Notes under the pieces: generated by a model
Told to the model about the DNA's origin: nothing
The model's input: the letters and a program-made list of their open reading frames with translations, nothing else
Database searches by the model: none
Translations under genes and position numbers: made by a program
DNA from: an uncultured Flavobacteriales bacterium
GTDB lineage: Bacteria > Bacteroidota > Bacteroidia > Flavobacteriales > BACL11
DNA length: 14,033 nucleotides
Assembly: GCA_913052655.1 (NCBI GenBank)
Contig: CAJXFN010000024.1
Location: forward strand, 1 to 14,033
Direction of reading: 5' to 3'
Shown here: positions 5,437 to 12,771 of the stretch, piece by piece
How the letters are laid out: each line of letters starts with the position of its first letter
Position numbering within the stretch: position 1 is the stretch's first letter

Positions 5437-7211
5437 TATTTTTTCTTTCTATTTTTTAACTGTTGTTCTTGTTTTCTTTGTAGTTCTTCTAGTTTTTTCT
5501 GAAATTTAGATTTCTTTCTTGGTTTTTTCTTGTTTGCTTCAAGTTGAGCAATTATAGCTTTTTCGTCTACAAATCTTCTCATAAAGAACATTTGACTAAA
5601 TGTAAAAATATTTGCTAGGAAGTAGTAGTAGGATAGTGCAGATGCATAATTGTTAAAGAAACCTAAAAACATTACTGGCATAAGGTACATCATGAATTTC
5701 ATTCCCGGCATCTGATTTCCGCTCATTTGGCTATTCATATGTGTGTACATTAAAGTAGAAATACACATTAAAAGTGTAAATAAACTTATATGATCACCAT
5801 AGAAAGGTATCTCGAATCCTAACTTATATATAGAGTCGTAAGCGGAGAGATCGTCAGCCCATAAAAACGCATTTTGTCTTAAATCAAGTGAAGCTGGAAA
5901 AAATCTAAACATCGCAATTAAAATTGGAAATTGGAATAGCATAGGTAAACACCCTCCCATTGGATTTACTCCAGCTTTTCTGTACAAATTCATACTTTCC
6001 TGCTGAGCTTTTAATGGATCCTTTTCTTTATGTTTTTCATTTATCTTATCTATCTCAGGCTTTAAAACTTTCATTTTAGCTTGAGATAAATATGATTTAT
6101 AGGTAAAAGGTGCCAATGAAAATTTAATAATTAAAGTTAATAATAATATAATAATACCAAAATTTGCTAATCCAGCAGAGTTTTTCAGGAAATTAAATAA
6201 TTTGATTATTATGTATTTATTGACAATAGTATCAATCCACATAAATCCAAGTGGTAATATATTTTCATAACCTAAATCATAACTTTTTAAATCGTTATAA
6301 TCATTTGGGCCAAGGTATAAAGAATAGTTACTTTCCCCATCTTCAATTTGAGTTCTTAAAGACATTACTTTTATATATTCGTCCTCCTCATTGTTTACTA
6401 CTTTAAACTCTGTTCCATTGTTAAAATTATTGTTTTGTGCAGTTATTATTGTACTGAAAAACTGTTGTTTAAACGCAATCCAACTTATTTCAGTATTAAA
6501 TTCATTAAGTTCAAATGCGTCATTATCCCATGTGTAATCTACATCTTTAGAGTAGTCTTCTTGATAATAAAATCCTGTATATTGCTCCTGATTACTTTTT
6601 GATTTTTCTGTCTCTGGTGCTGCAATGGTCCAAATTAATTCTGGATTTGATATACCTTCTGACTCTATACTTAAATCAACAAAGTAAGACTTGTTTTCAT
6701 CTAGAGTATAGGTGTATTTTATATACGCGTTATTGTCATAATTTTTTCTAAAAGAAATGGAGTTATTTTCTTCTTTTACCAAAAAGAATTCATTTGTATT
6801 TATATTTCTATCTCCTGTAATTTCAAATCTAGAATCTTTGTTATTAAATATTTCAATGTCCTTACTTTCGTAATTTTTATCATCTAGATTTTTTTTATAT
6901 TCCTGATAACTATAATATCCTTTTATTACTGCGGAAGAAATTTCACCCCCTTTGTTTGTGAATTCTAATTTAATTTTATCATTTTCTAAAACGTAGAATT
7001 CTTCTTTTAAAACTTCATTAGTATCAATATCTGAAGTGGTTGTGATTATATTTTCTTCTTTTGAATCCTGTTGATTACTATTAACTTGTTCTGTATTTTC
7101 TTTATAATCCACTTGTTCACTTGAATTGTCAAAAACAAATACATTAAAGATTATAAGTATTGCTGCCATCAATATTAGTCCTGTAAAAGAACTCTTATCA
7201 TTTTGTTTCAT
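5436..7211 (-). CDS. yidC: Membrane protein insertase YidC
   Basis: YidC inserts and folds inner-membrane proteins, alone or with SecYEG. The 591-residue product has the Gram-negative layout: an N-terminal membrane segment at about 11-27, a large periplasmic beta-domain (about 75-325) after a Glu/Asn/Ser-rich linker (29-68), and the conserved 60-kDa inner-membrane-protein core at about 345-548. In the core, AKMKVLKPEIDKINEK (378-393), VNPMGGCLPMLFQFPI (415-430) and the last segment around YYYFLANIFTF (528-538) match YidC/Oxa1. The tail from 560 is extremely basic (KKKPRKKSKF and onward), as in YidC proteins that contact ribosomes. The hydrophilic-groove arginine of E. coli (R366) aligns with Lys363, a conservative change. 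It begins 4 nt after the pyrG stop and overlaps the lipoprotein gene by 1 nt. Confidence 0.97.
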   Translation of the reverse strand: MKQNDKSSFTGLILMAAILIIFNVFVFDNSSEQVDYKENTEQVNSNQQDSKEENIITTTSDIDTNEVLKEEFYVLENDKIKLEFTNKGGEISSAVIKGYYSYQEYKKNLDDKNYESKDIEIFNNKDSRFEITGDRNINTNEFFLVKEENNSISFRKNYDNNAYIKYTYTLDENKSYFVDLSIESEGISNPELIWTIAAPETEKSKSNQEQYTGFYYQEDYSKDVDYTWDNDAFELNEFNTEISWIAFKQQFFSTIITAQNNNFNNGTEFKVVNNEEDEYIKVMSLRTQIEDGESNYSLYLGPNDYNDLKSYDLGYENILPLGFMWIDTIVNKYIIIKLFNFLKNSAGLANFGIIILLLTLIIKFSLAPFTYKSYLSQAKMKVLKPEIDKINEKHKEKDPLKAQQESMNLYRKAGVNPMGGCLPMLFQFPILIAMFRFFPASLDLRQNAFLWADDLSAYDSIYKLGFEIPFYGDHISLFTLLMCISTLMYTHMNSQMSGNQMPGMKFMMYLMPVMFLGFFNNYASALSYYYFLANIFTFSQMFFMRRFVDEKAIIAQLEANKKKPRKKSKFQKKLEELQRKQEQQLKNRKKK

Positions 7212-7215
7212 CAGT

Positions 7216-8829
7216 CTATTTTTTATTTTGTATACATGCCTTAATAAACCCTACAAATAACGGGTGAGGATTTGCTACAGTACTCTTATACTCTGGGTGG
7301 AATTGAACTCCGACAAACCAAGGATGATTTAGTATTTCAACAATCTCTACTAAATTATTTTTTGGATTTATACCAGTTGCTATTAAACCAGATTCTTCCA
7401 AATCAGATTTATATTTGTTATTAAACTCATACCTGTGTCTGTGCCTTTCTCTAATGTTTGTATCATTGTAACATTCATAAGATTTAGAGTCTTTTGAAAT
7501 AACACAGTCGTAAGCTCCTAATCTCATAGTCCCTCCTTTTTCACTTACTTCTTTTTGTTCTTCCATCAAATCTATTACTGGATATGGAGTGCTCTCATTC
7601 ATTTCAGTTGAATTAGCACCTTCAAATCCAAGCACATTTCTTGTAAATTCGATAACTGCAGATTGCATTCCTAGGCAAATACCAAAAAATGGGATATTAT
7701 TTTTTCTTATATATTTTATCGCAGATATTTTACCTTCCATCCCTCTATCTCCAAACCCAGGAGCTACTAAAACGCCGCTTAATCTTGAAAGTTTTTTTCC
7801 AACATTAGTGTCATTAATATCTTCTGAATGAATCCAGTTTACTTTTACTTTACAATTGTTTTTAACTCCAGCGTGAATAATTGCTTCTGAAATAGATTTA
7901 TAGGCATCTTGAAGTTCTACATATTTTCCGACTAATCCGATTGTTATATTTTGTTTAGGATTTTGTAATCCTTCTAAGAAATTACACCATTGATCTAGTT
8001 TAACATCTGTATTATCTTCTAAACCTAATTTTCTTAATACTACTTTATCAAGTCCTTCTTTTTGCATTAAAAGAGGAACTTCATAGATCGTAGATGCATC
8101 CATAGATTCTATAACCGCATCTTTTTCTACGTTACAAAACCTAGCGATTTTTCTTTTTAATTTTGAATCTAGAGGATGCTCTGTTCTACAAACTAAAATA
8201 TCAGGTTGTATTCCTGATTCTAATAAAGTTTTAACAGAATGTTGAGTTGGTTTTGTTTTTAATTCTCCAGCTGCTGATAAAAAAGGTATCAGAGTCAGAT
8301 GAATAAATAAGGCATTGTATTCTAATTCCCATTTTAACTGTCTTACTGATTCTATAAAAGGAAGCGCTTCAATATCTCCAACTGTTCCACCAATTTCAGT
8401 AATTACAAAATCAAAGTTACCTGTGTCCCCTAAGATTTTTATTCTTTTTTTTATCTCATCTGTAATATGTGGAATGATCTGAACAGTTTTCCCTAGATAA
8501 TCTCCTTTTCTTTCTTTATTTATTACTGTTTGATAGATTCTTCCTGTTGTAACATTATTTGCTTGGGAAGTCTCATTATTAAGAAATCGTTCGTAATGTC
8601 CTAAATCTAAATCTGTTTCTGCTCCATCATTAGTCACAAAACATTCTCCATGTTCGTATGGATTCATTGTGCCTGGATCAATATTAATATATGGGTCTAA
8701 TTTCTGAATAGTTACTGAATATCCTCTTGAAATAAGTAACTTTCCTAATGAAGCAGATATAATTCCTTTTCCAAGTGAAGATGTTACTCCACCAGTGACA
8801 AACAAATATTTTGTTGGAGATTTACTCAA
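7216..8829 (-). CDS. pyrG: CTP synthase PyrG
   Basis: PyrG makes CTP from UTP, ATP and glutamine. The 537 residues cover the whole enzyme: an N-terminal amidoligase domain (about 1-275) with VTGGVTSSLGKGI (11-23), DPYINIDPGTMNPYEHGEC (45-63) and EIGGTVGDIE (145-154), then a class I glutaminase domain (about 295-535) with GICLGMQ holding the nucleophile Cys385 and QFHPE holding His511/Glu513. All catalytic residues are present. The only usable start in frame is TTG at 8829, because an in-frame TAA lies 18 nt upstream of it. An out-of-frame ATG at 8836 opens a three-codon frame (ATGAGAAATTGA) whose stop overlaps the TTG. A TACTTTTG box lies about 27 nt upstream. pyrG is the first gene of the pyrG-yidC-lipoprotein run. 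Confidence 0.96.
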   Translation of the reverse strand: MSKSPTKYLFVTGGVTSSLGKGIISASLGKLLISRGYSVTIQKLDPYINIDPGTMNPYEHGECFVTNDGAETDLDLGHYERFLNNETSQANNVTTGRIYQTVINKERKGDYLGKTVQIIPHITDEIKKRIKILGDTGNFDFVITEIGGTVGDIEALPFIESVRQLKWELEYNALFIHLTLIPFLSAAGELKTKPTQHSVKTLLESGIQPDILVCRTEHPLDSKLKRKIARFCNVEKDAVIESMDASTIYEVPLLMQKEGLDKVVLRKLGLEDNTDVKLDQWCNFLEGLQNPKQNITIGLVGKYVELQDAYKSISEAIIHAGVKNNCKVKVNWIHSEDINDTNVGKKLSRLSGVLVAPGFGDRGMEGKISAIKYIRKNNIPFFGICLGMQSAVIEFTRNVLGFEGANSTEMNESTPYPVIDLMEEQKEVSEKGGTMRLGAYDCVISKDSKSYECYNDTNIRERHRHRYEFNNKYKSDLEESGLIATGINPKNNLVEIVEILNHPWFVGVQFHPEYKSTVANPHPLFVGFIKACIQNKK

Positions 8830-8855
8830 TTTCTCATATTTAATTTATAAAGCGT

Positions 8856-8863
8856 CAAAAGTA
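8856..8863 (-). promoter_or_regulatory. Candidate -7 box for the pyrG-yidC operon
   Basis: The minus strand reads TACTTTTG (TAnnTTTG), 26 nt before the pyrG TTG start, giving a predicted leader of about 20 nt. No TTG is seen at the expected -33 distance, so the call rests on the -7 box alone. Confidence 0.43.
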
Positions 8864-8931
8864 AGAAAAATACTACTGTAAATAATAGCATTTTATTAAT
8901 AATGAAATATTATTTTCTTATCAGATGGTAA

Positions 8932-11166
8932 TTAGAATTTTAAACTAATCCCTGCGCTAGGGAGTAATGGGAGTTGATTAACTCTCTCATGCTCTATTCT
9001 ATTGAAGTAGAAAATATTTTCTCTATTATATGCATTAGTAACAGAAGCTGAAATCTCTAATATAGTATTTTTAGAGATTTCGATTGTTTTAGATAAAGAT
9101 AAATCTAATCTGTGGTAATAAGGAAGTCTTCCTTGGTTTAACTCAGCATATATAACATCTAATTCTCCATTTTGAGTTATATAATCAGTATTTATTCCTC
9201 CGGTAAAAGGTATGTTTTCGTAATATCCTTGAGTTTGTGTGAATGGAAATCCTGATCCAAGATTCCAACGAGCGTCAGCTTTCCAACTATTATTATTACC
9301 AAATGTAAGGCTACTAACAAAGTTTACATTATGTCTTCTGTCGAAGTGAGGAAAATATACATTTCCTTCATCATATCTTTGAATGATACCTAATGAGTAA
9401 ACTGTCCATAAATACAACTGCTTGTTTTTATATTTTAGTAAGAAGTCTATACCTTTTGCTAGACCTCTTTCAATAATAAATTCATTATCAAAATTAGAAA
9501 TCATTTCTCGATTGATATTTGTTAGTTGTGTAAAATCTTTAATATAAGCTTCAACTTGAATATCCATTTTTAGATTAATATCATATTCTCCTCCTATGAT
9601 AATATGTTTTGCTTTTTGTATTTTATGTTTGTATTCATTTCCATTTTCGTCTAATGGTATATCATCAGGACTAGTGAGGAATCCGTAAAATAGGTTTACA
9701 ACATCTCTATCTGATATGGTACTTATTATATTTTGAGAATAGATTCCTGTTGCAAGTTTTAGTCTCAATACATCTGAAGCTAAATATTTTATGCCCAGCC
9801 TAGGTTCTGGAGAAGTTTCAAGATTATATTTCTGTAGCCTAAATCCTGGCTCAAAGATAAATCTATTAGCGTTATATTGATAATTTACATATGCGGAAAA
9901 TTCTGAGGTATTTTCATCTTGTTCAATTATAGCATTTGCAGAGTTGAAGGTCTTAAATTTAGTAAGAAAACTATAAACATCAAATCCATATTTTATTTTT
10001 CCTTTTGGTTGAAAAGAAGTAAAGTCAAACCCCATGCTACCTCCAGCAATAGAACTTTCTCTTAATGGGGATGATATTTCTTCAAGAGTGATATGATATT
10101 TTGAATAGGCAAAATTACCTTCAATTAACACTGGTGAATTTCCGGGAATTAATAAAAAATCTGATCCAAGACCAAAAGAATTCCATTGTAAATCAGAAAC
10201 TCCCTGATAATTTACATTATCTTGAAAATTAAATCCAAAAATATTTGCTTTACTTCCGTTTTGTGATCCAAATGTAAATTTTCCATACAAGTCTGTATAC
10301 GAATATGGCATTGGAAAATCATAAATGATCTCAGAGGTTTTGTCTAAATAAGAAGTTTTGCCTGAAAAAAGAAAGGAGCTGTTTCCGTCAACTTTAAATG
10401 GTCCCTCTAATAATAATTTACTTCCAAAAGTATTCGATGATAATTTTCCTTGAATTCTTTTTTTGTTTCCATCTTTTGTTTTAATATCCATAATAGAAGA
10501 AACTCTACCTCCATATTCTGCAGAAAAACCTCCAGTATAAACATCAGTAGCCTTTATAATATCTGCGTCAAATACAGAGAATAATCCAATAGAGTGGAAG
10601 GGGCTATAAACAGTCATGCCGTCCAATAATACCTTATTCTGTACTGGAGAACCACCTCTGATGTATAGCTGTCCACCTTGGTCACCAGTAAAAATAACTC
10701 CAGGAATAATTTGCATGTATTGAGCTAAATCAGCTTCTCCACCAATAGTAGGCACTAAGTCTAGATCTTCGTTTGTAATTTTAATAGAAGCTGCTTTTAC
10801 ATCAGTTTTGTTTTCTAGCCTATCTGCAGAAATTTCTATTTCATTAATTTTTACAGCAGATGTATTTAGTTCAATATTTAGGTTAAAAATTTTCCAATCA
10901 TTTATTGAAATATTTTTCGTGTATTTTTCATATCCTACAAACGTAACTACTATTTTGTGATCTCCTGTCGGGATTTGAGAAAGATTATACATTCCATTTA
11001 AGTCTGTTTGGGTTCCAAAACTTGTTCCGTCAATTGTAACATTACAAAACATAATAGGTTCTCCAGAAGATTTATCATAAACAAAGCCTCTAATGGATCC
11101 CTTTTGAGAGAAAAGGTTAAGACCTAAGAAGATTCCTAAAAAAAGAAGAAATATATTTTTATTCAT
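8932..11166 (-). CDS. TonB-dependent outer-membrane receptor with carboxypeptidase-regulatory-like domain
   Basis: A 744-residue outer-membrane protein. Order of parts: signal peptide (1-20, ending LFSQ), carboxypeptidase-D-regulatory-like beta-sandwich (about 23-105; IRGFVYDKSSGEPIMFCNV, TQTDLNGMYNL), plug domain (about 115-230; LAQYMQIIPGVIF, YIRGGSPVQNKVLLDGMTVY, GGFSAEYGGRVSSIMDI), then a beta-barrel ending in the aromatic GISLKF, as expected for BAM recognition. It should import a ligand across the outer membrane with TonB-ExbBD energy. The substrate cannot be told from sequence, and there is no SusD-like partner beside it, so a polysaccharide-utilisation role is not supported. It is a compact receptor compared with SusC proteins of about 1,000 residues. 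It starts at ATG 11166, 51 nt after holA, and has its own TATATTTG box in the gap. Confidence 0.93.
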   Translation of the reverse strand: MNKNIFLLFLGIFLGLNLFSQKGSIRGFVYDKSSGEPIMFCNVTIDGTSFGTQTDLNGMYNLSQIPTGDHKIVVTFVGYEKYTKNISINDWKIFNLNIELNTSAVKINEIEISADRLENKTDVKAASIKITNEDLDLVPTIGGEADLAQYMQIIPGVIFTGDQGGQLYIRGGSPVQNKVLLDGMTVYSPFHSIGLFSVFDADIIKATDVYTGGFSAEYGGRVSSIMDIKTKDGNKKRIQGKLSSNTFGSKLLLEGPFKVDGNSSFLFSGKTSYLDKTSEIIYDFPMPYSYTDLYGKFTFGSQNGSKANIFGFNFQDNVNYQGVSDLQWNSFGLGSDFLLIPGNSPVLIEGNFAYSKYHITLEEISSPLRESSIAGGSMGFDFTSFQPKGKIKYGFDVYSFLTKFKTFNSANAIIEQDENTSEFSAYVNYQYNANRFIFEPGFRLQKYNLETSPEPRLGIKYLASDVLRLKLATGIYSQNIISTISDRDVVNLFYGFLTSPDDIPLDENGNEYKHKIQKAKHIIIGGEYDINLKMDIQVEAYIKDFTQLTNINREMISNFDNEFIIERGLAKGIDFLLKYKNKQLYLWTVYSLGIIQRYDEGNVYFPHFDRRHNVNFVSSLTFGNNNSWKADARWNLGSGFPFTQTQGYYENIPFTGGINTDYITQNGELDVIYAELNQGRLPYYHRLDLSLSKTIEISKNTILEISASVTNAYNRENIFYFNRIEHERVNQLPLLPSAGISLKF

Positions 11167-11182
11167 ATTATAAAAACGTTTG

Positions 11183-11190
11183 CAAATATA
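11183..11190 (-). promoter_or_regulatory. Candidate -7 box for the TonB-dependent receptor
   Basis: The minus strand reads TATATTTG (TAnnTTTG) 16 nt before the receptor ATG, inside the 51-nt gap after holA. No -33 TTG is visible at the usual spacing. The box suggests the receptor can be transcribed separately from holA. Confidence 0.45.
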
Positions 11191-11217
11191 ATAAGATAGC
11201 TTTGTTTGTTGATGTAA

Positions 11218-12216
11218 TTAGTGTAATATCTTAAAAGTAAGTTCTTTTAGTAATTCGTTATCTTTTATAGAAGGATTATTTACTCCTTTACTTTTAAGGT
11301 CATATTCTTTTAATAAAGTAAAAATTTTAAACAATTTACTCATAGAATAATTTTTGGCGGCAGTTTGGTAAGAATGAACAAAAAAAGGATTTATTGATAG
11401 ATTTGCTGCAACATTTTCTTTGCTTTTATCTTTTAAACTATGATATATCATAATTTTCTGAAAATAACTAAATAAGGAAGAAAGTGTAAGAACAAATGGA
11501 TGGTTTTTAGGATTTTCTGAAAAGTGTTTTATAATTCTATTGGATTTTAGTATATTTTTTGCTCCTATAGCATTTTGAAATTCGAATATATTAAAATCTT
11601 TACTTATTCCAATATTTTCTTCTATAATTTTGGGCGATATTTGTTCTCCATCATTTAAATTTAAAATTAGTTTGCTTATTTCATTACTAATTTTTAATAA
11701 ATCTGTTCCTAGATAATCAGATAATATTTTTGAAGATTTATCATCAATAGAAAAACCCAATTTTTTTACATAGGATTTTATCCATAAAGGAATCTGATTT
11801 TCATAAAGCTTCTTACTCTCAAATAATACTGCTTTTTTAGATAAACTCTTTCCAAAAGATTTTCTTTTGTCAATTTTTTTATATTTATAACAAATTACCA
11901 ATATGGTAGAAGGAGTTGGATTATCTAGATATGTCTCTAGTTTGTCAATAGATCGGATATCTTGAGCCTCCTTTATAATCACAACTCTATATTTAGATCC
12001 AAATGGAAATTGCCTTGCTTCAGAAACAATTGTTGCCACATCAATCTCTTTTCCATATAATGTTATTTGATTAAACTCTTTTTCTTCTGAATTCAGGATA
12101 TTTTTACTAATATAATCACATATCCGATCTATGTAATAGGATTCTTCACCCATTAAAAAATAGATTGGTTTAAAAACTTTTTTGTCTATCTGTGTTATGA
12201 TATCCTTATATTTCAT
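11218..12216 (-). CDS. holA: DNA polymerase III delta subunit HolA
   Basis: Delta is the clamp-loader subunit that opens the beta sliding clamp. The product from the ATG at 12216 has 332 residues, the usual length. The N terminus KPIYFLMGEESYYIDRICDYI (about 16-36) is characteristic of Bacteroidota HolA. The middle carries FPFGSKYRVVIIKEAQDI, the degenerate AAA+ core of delta, and the C-terminal collar domain includes HPFVLTLSSLFSYFQKIMIYHSL. A longer reading from TTG at 12258 adds 14 unconvincing residues and would run into the divergent gene; the ATG at 12216 is preferred because the family motif follows at the normal distance. The divergent HsdR_N-type gene starts only 11 bp away. Identity is diverged, as is usual for HolA, but order and length fit well. 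Confidence 0.92.
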   Translation of the reverse strand: MKYKDIITQIDKKVFKPIYFLMGEESYYIDRICDYISKNILNSEEKEFNQITLYGKEIDVATIVSEARQFPFGSKYRVVIIKEAQDIRSIDKLETYLDNPTPSTILVICYKYKKIDKRKSFGKSLSKKAVLFESKKLYENQIPLWIKSYVKKLGFSIDDKSSKILSDYLGTDLLKISNEISKLILNLNDGEQISPKIIEENIGISKDFNIFEFQNAIGAKNILKSNRIIKHFSENPKNHPFVLTLSSLFSYFQKIMIYHSLKDKSKENVAANLSINPFFVHSYQTAAKNYSMSKLFKIFTLLKEYDLKSKGVNNPSIKDNELLKELTFKILH

Positions 12217-12227
12217 TAATTTGGTGT

Positions 12228-12683
12228 GTGAAAAAATTACCAATTTTAAATTTGCCAATTTACAAACTCAAATTGAAAGAGATTGGTGAAAAAACACATA
12301 TTTTTGATGTTGTAAGAAAAAAATATCTGATCCTAACACCAGAGGAATGGGTGCGGCAAAATTTTGTTCAATACCTAAATATAGAGAAGAATTACCCTAT
12401 AGGACTTATGGGAGTTGAGAAGAAGGTTAACTACAATAATTTGATAACACGTGCAGATATTGTTATTTATAATTCAGATGGTCATCCTAACTTAATTGTA
12501 GAATGTAAAGCTCCCAAAATTAAAATAACACAAGATACTTTCTATCAGATAGCAAAATATAATTCTCAATTAAAGGTACGATATTTAATAGTAACAAATG
12601 GTATAAAACATTATTGTTGTGAAATGGATTATCAGAAAAATGATATAAGTTTTTTAAAAGAAATACCTAAAAATAAAATGTAA
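12228..12683 (+). CDS. Stand-alone HsdR N-terminal-type (PD-(D/E)XK fold) protein
   Basis: A 151-residue soluble protein resembling the N-terminal nuclease-fold domain of type I restriction HsdR subunits, without helicase or translocase parts. It begins at GTG 12228 with LNLPIYKLKLKEIGEK; VVRKKYLILTPEEWVRQNFVQYL (about 28-50) is typical of this short Bacteroidota family. A nuclease-like set is visible: Glu40, Asp77 in RADIVIY, E-C-K at 92-94, and QIAKY at 107-111 resembling the QxxxY motif. The metal-binding pattern therefore looks intact, so it could be a catalytic nuclease, though activity and target are unknown. There is no hsdM or hsdS nearby, so it is not part of a restriction system here. 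It is divergent from holA, with the two starts 11 bp apart, and is followed by an intrinsic terminator. Confidence 0.87.
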   Translation: MKKLPILNLPIYKLKLKEIGEKTHIFDVVRKKYLILTPEEWVRQNFVQYLNIEKNYPIGLMGVEKKVNYNNLITRADIVIYNSDGHPNLIVECKAPKIKITQDTFYQIAKYNSQLKVRYLIVTNGIKHYCCEMDYQKNDISFLKEIPKNKM

Positions 12684-12716
12684 TTTGATTTGTTAAACGA
12701 GTTATAATAAATCTTA

Positions 12717-12749
12717 GGAGTTTATTTTATTAAACTCTGTATTTTTTTT
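12717..12749 (+). terminator. Intrinsic terminator after the HsdR_N-type gene
   Basis: GAGTTTA (12718-12724) and TAAACTC (12731-12737) form a perfect 7-bp stem with a 6-nt loop, extended by one G-T pair, and a run of eight T follows at 12742-12749. Its place, 34 nt after the stop at 12683, fits plus-strand termination. On the minus strand the T-run after the stem is poor, so it probably works less well for the convergent aconitase transcript. Confidence 0.7.
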
Positions 12750-12771
12750 CTTAAAACAATTTAATGAAAAA

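Noticed and set aside
7589..7831. 80-codon plus-strand frame inside pyrG
   Set aside because: Antisense to the conserved glutaminase domain of PyrG; no independent support.
8898..8914. AATAAT/ATTATT hairpin after the receptor gene
   Set aside because: A six-pair stem of only A-T pairs with a poor T-run on the minus strand; expected by chance in such AT-rich DNA.
8932..11166. SusC/SusD polysaccharide-utilisation locus
   Set aside because: The receptor is too short for a typical SusC, and no SusD, glycoside hydrolase or sensor gene is adjacent.
12217..12258. 14-codon N-terminal extension of holA from a TTG
   Set aside because: The added residues do not look like HolA and would overlap the divergent gene; the ATG at 12216 gives the family's normal N terminus.
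12228..12683. Remnant of a type I restriction-modification system
   Set aside because: Only the short HsdR_N-type domain is present, its length is normal for the stand-alone family, and neither hsdM, hsdS nor helicase remnants are nearby.
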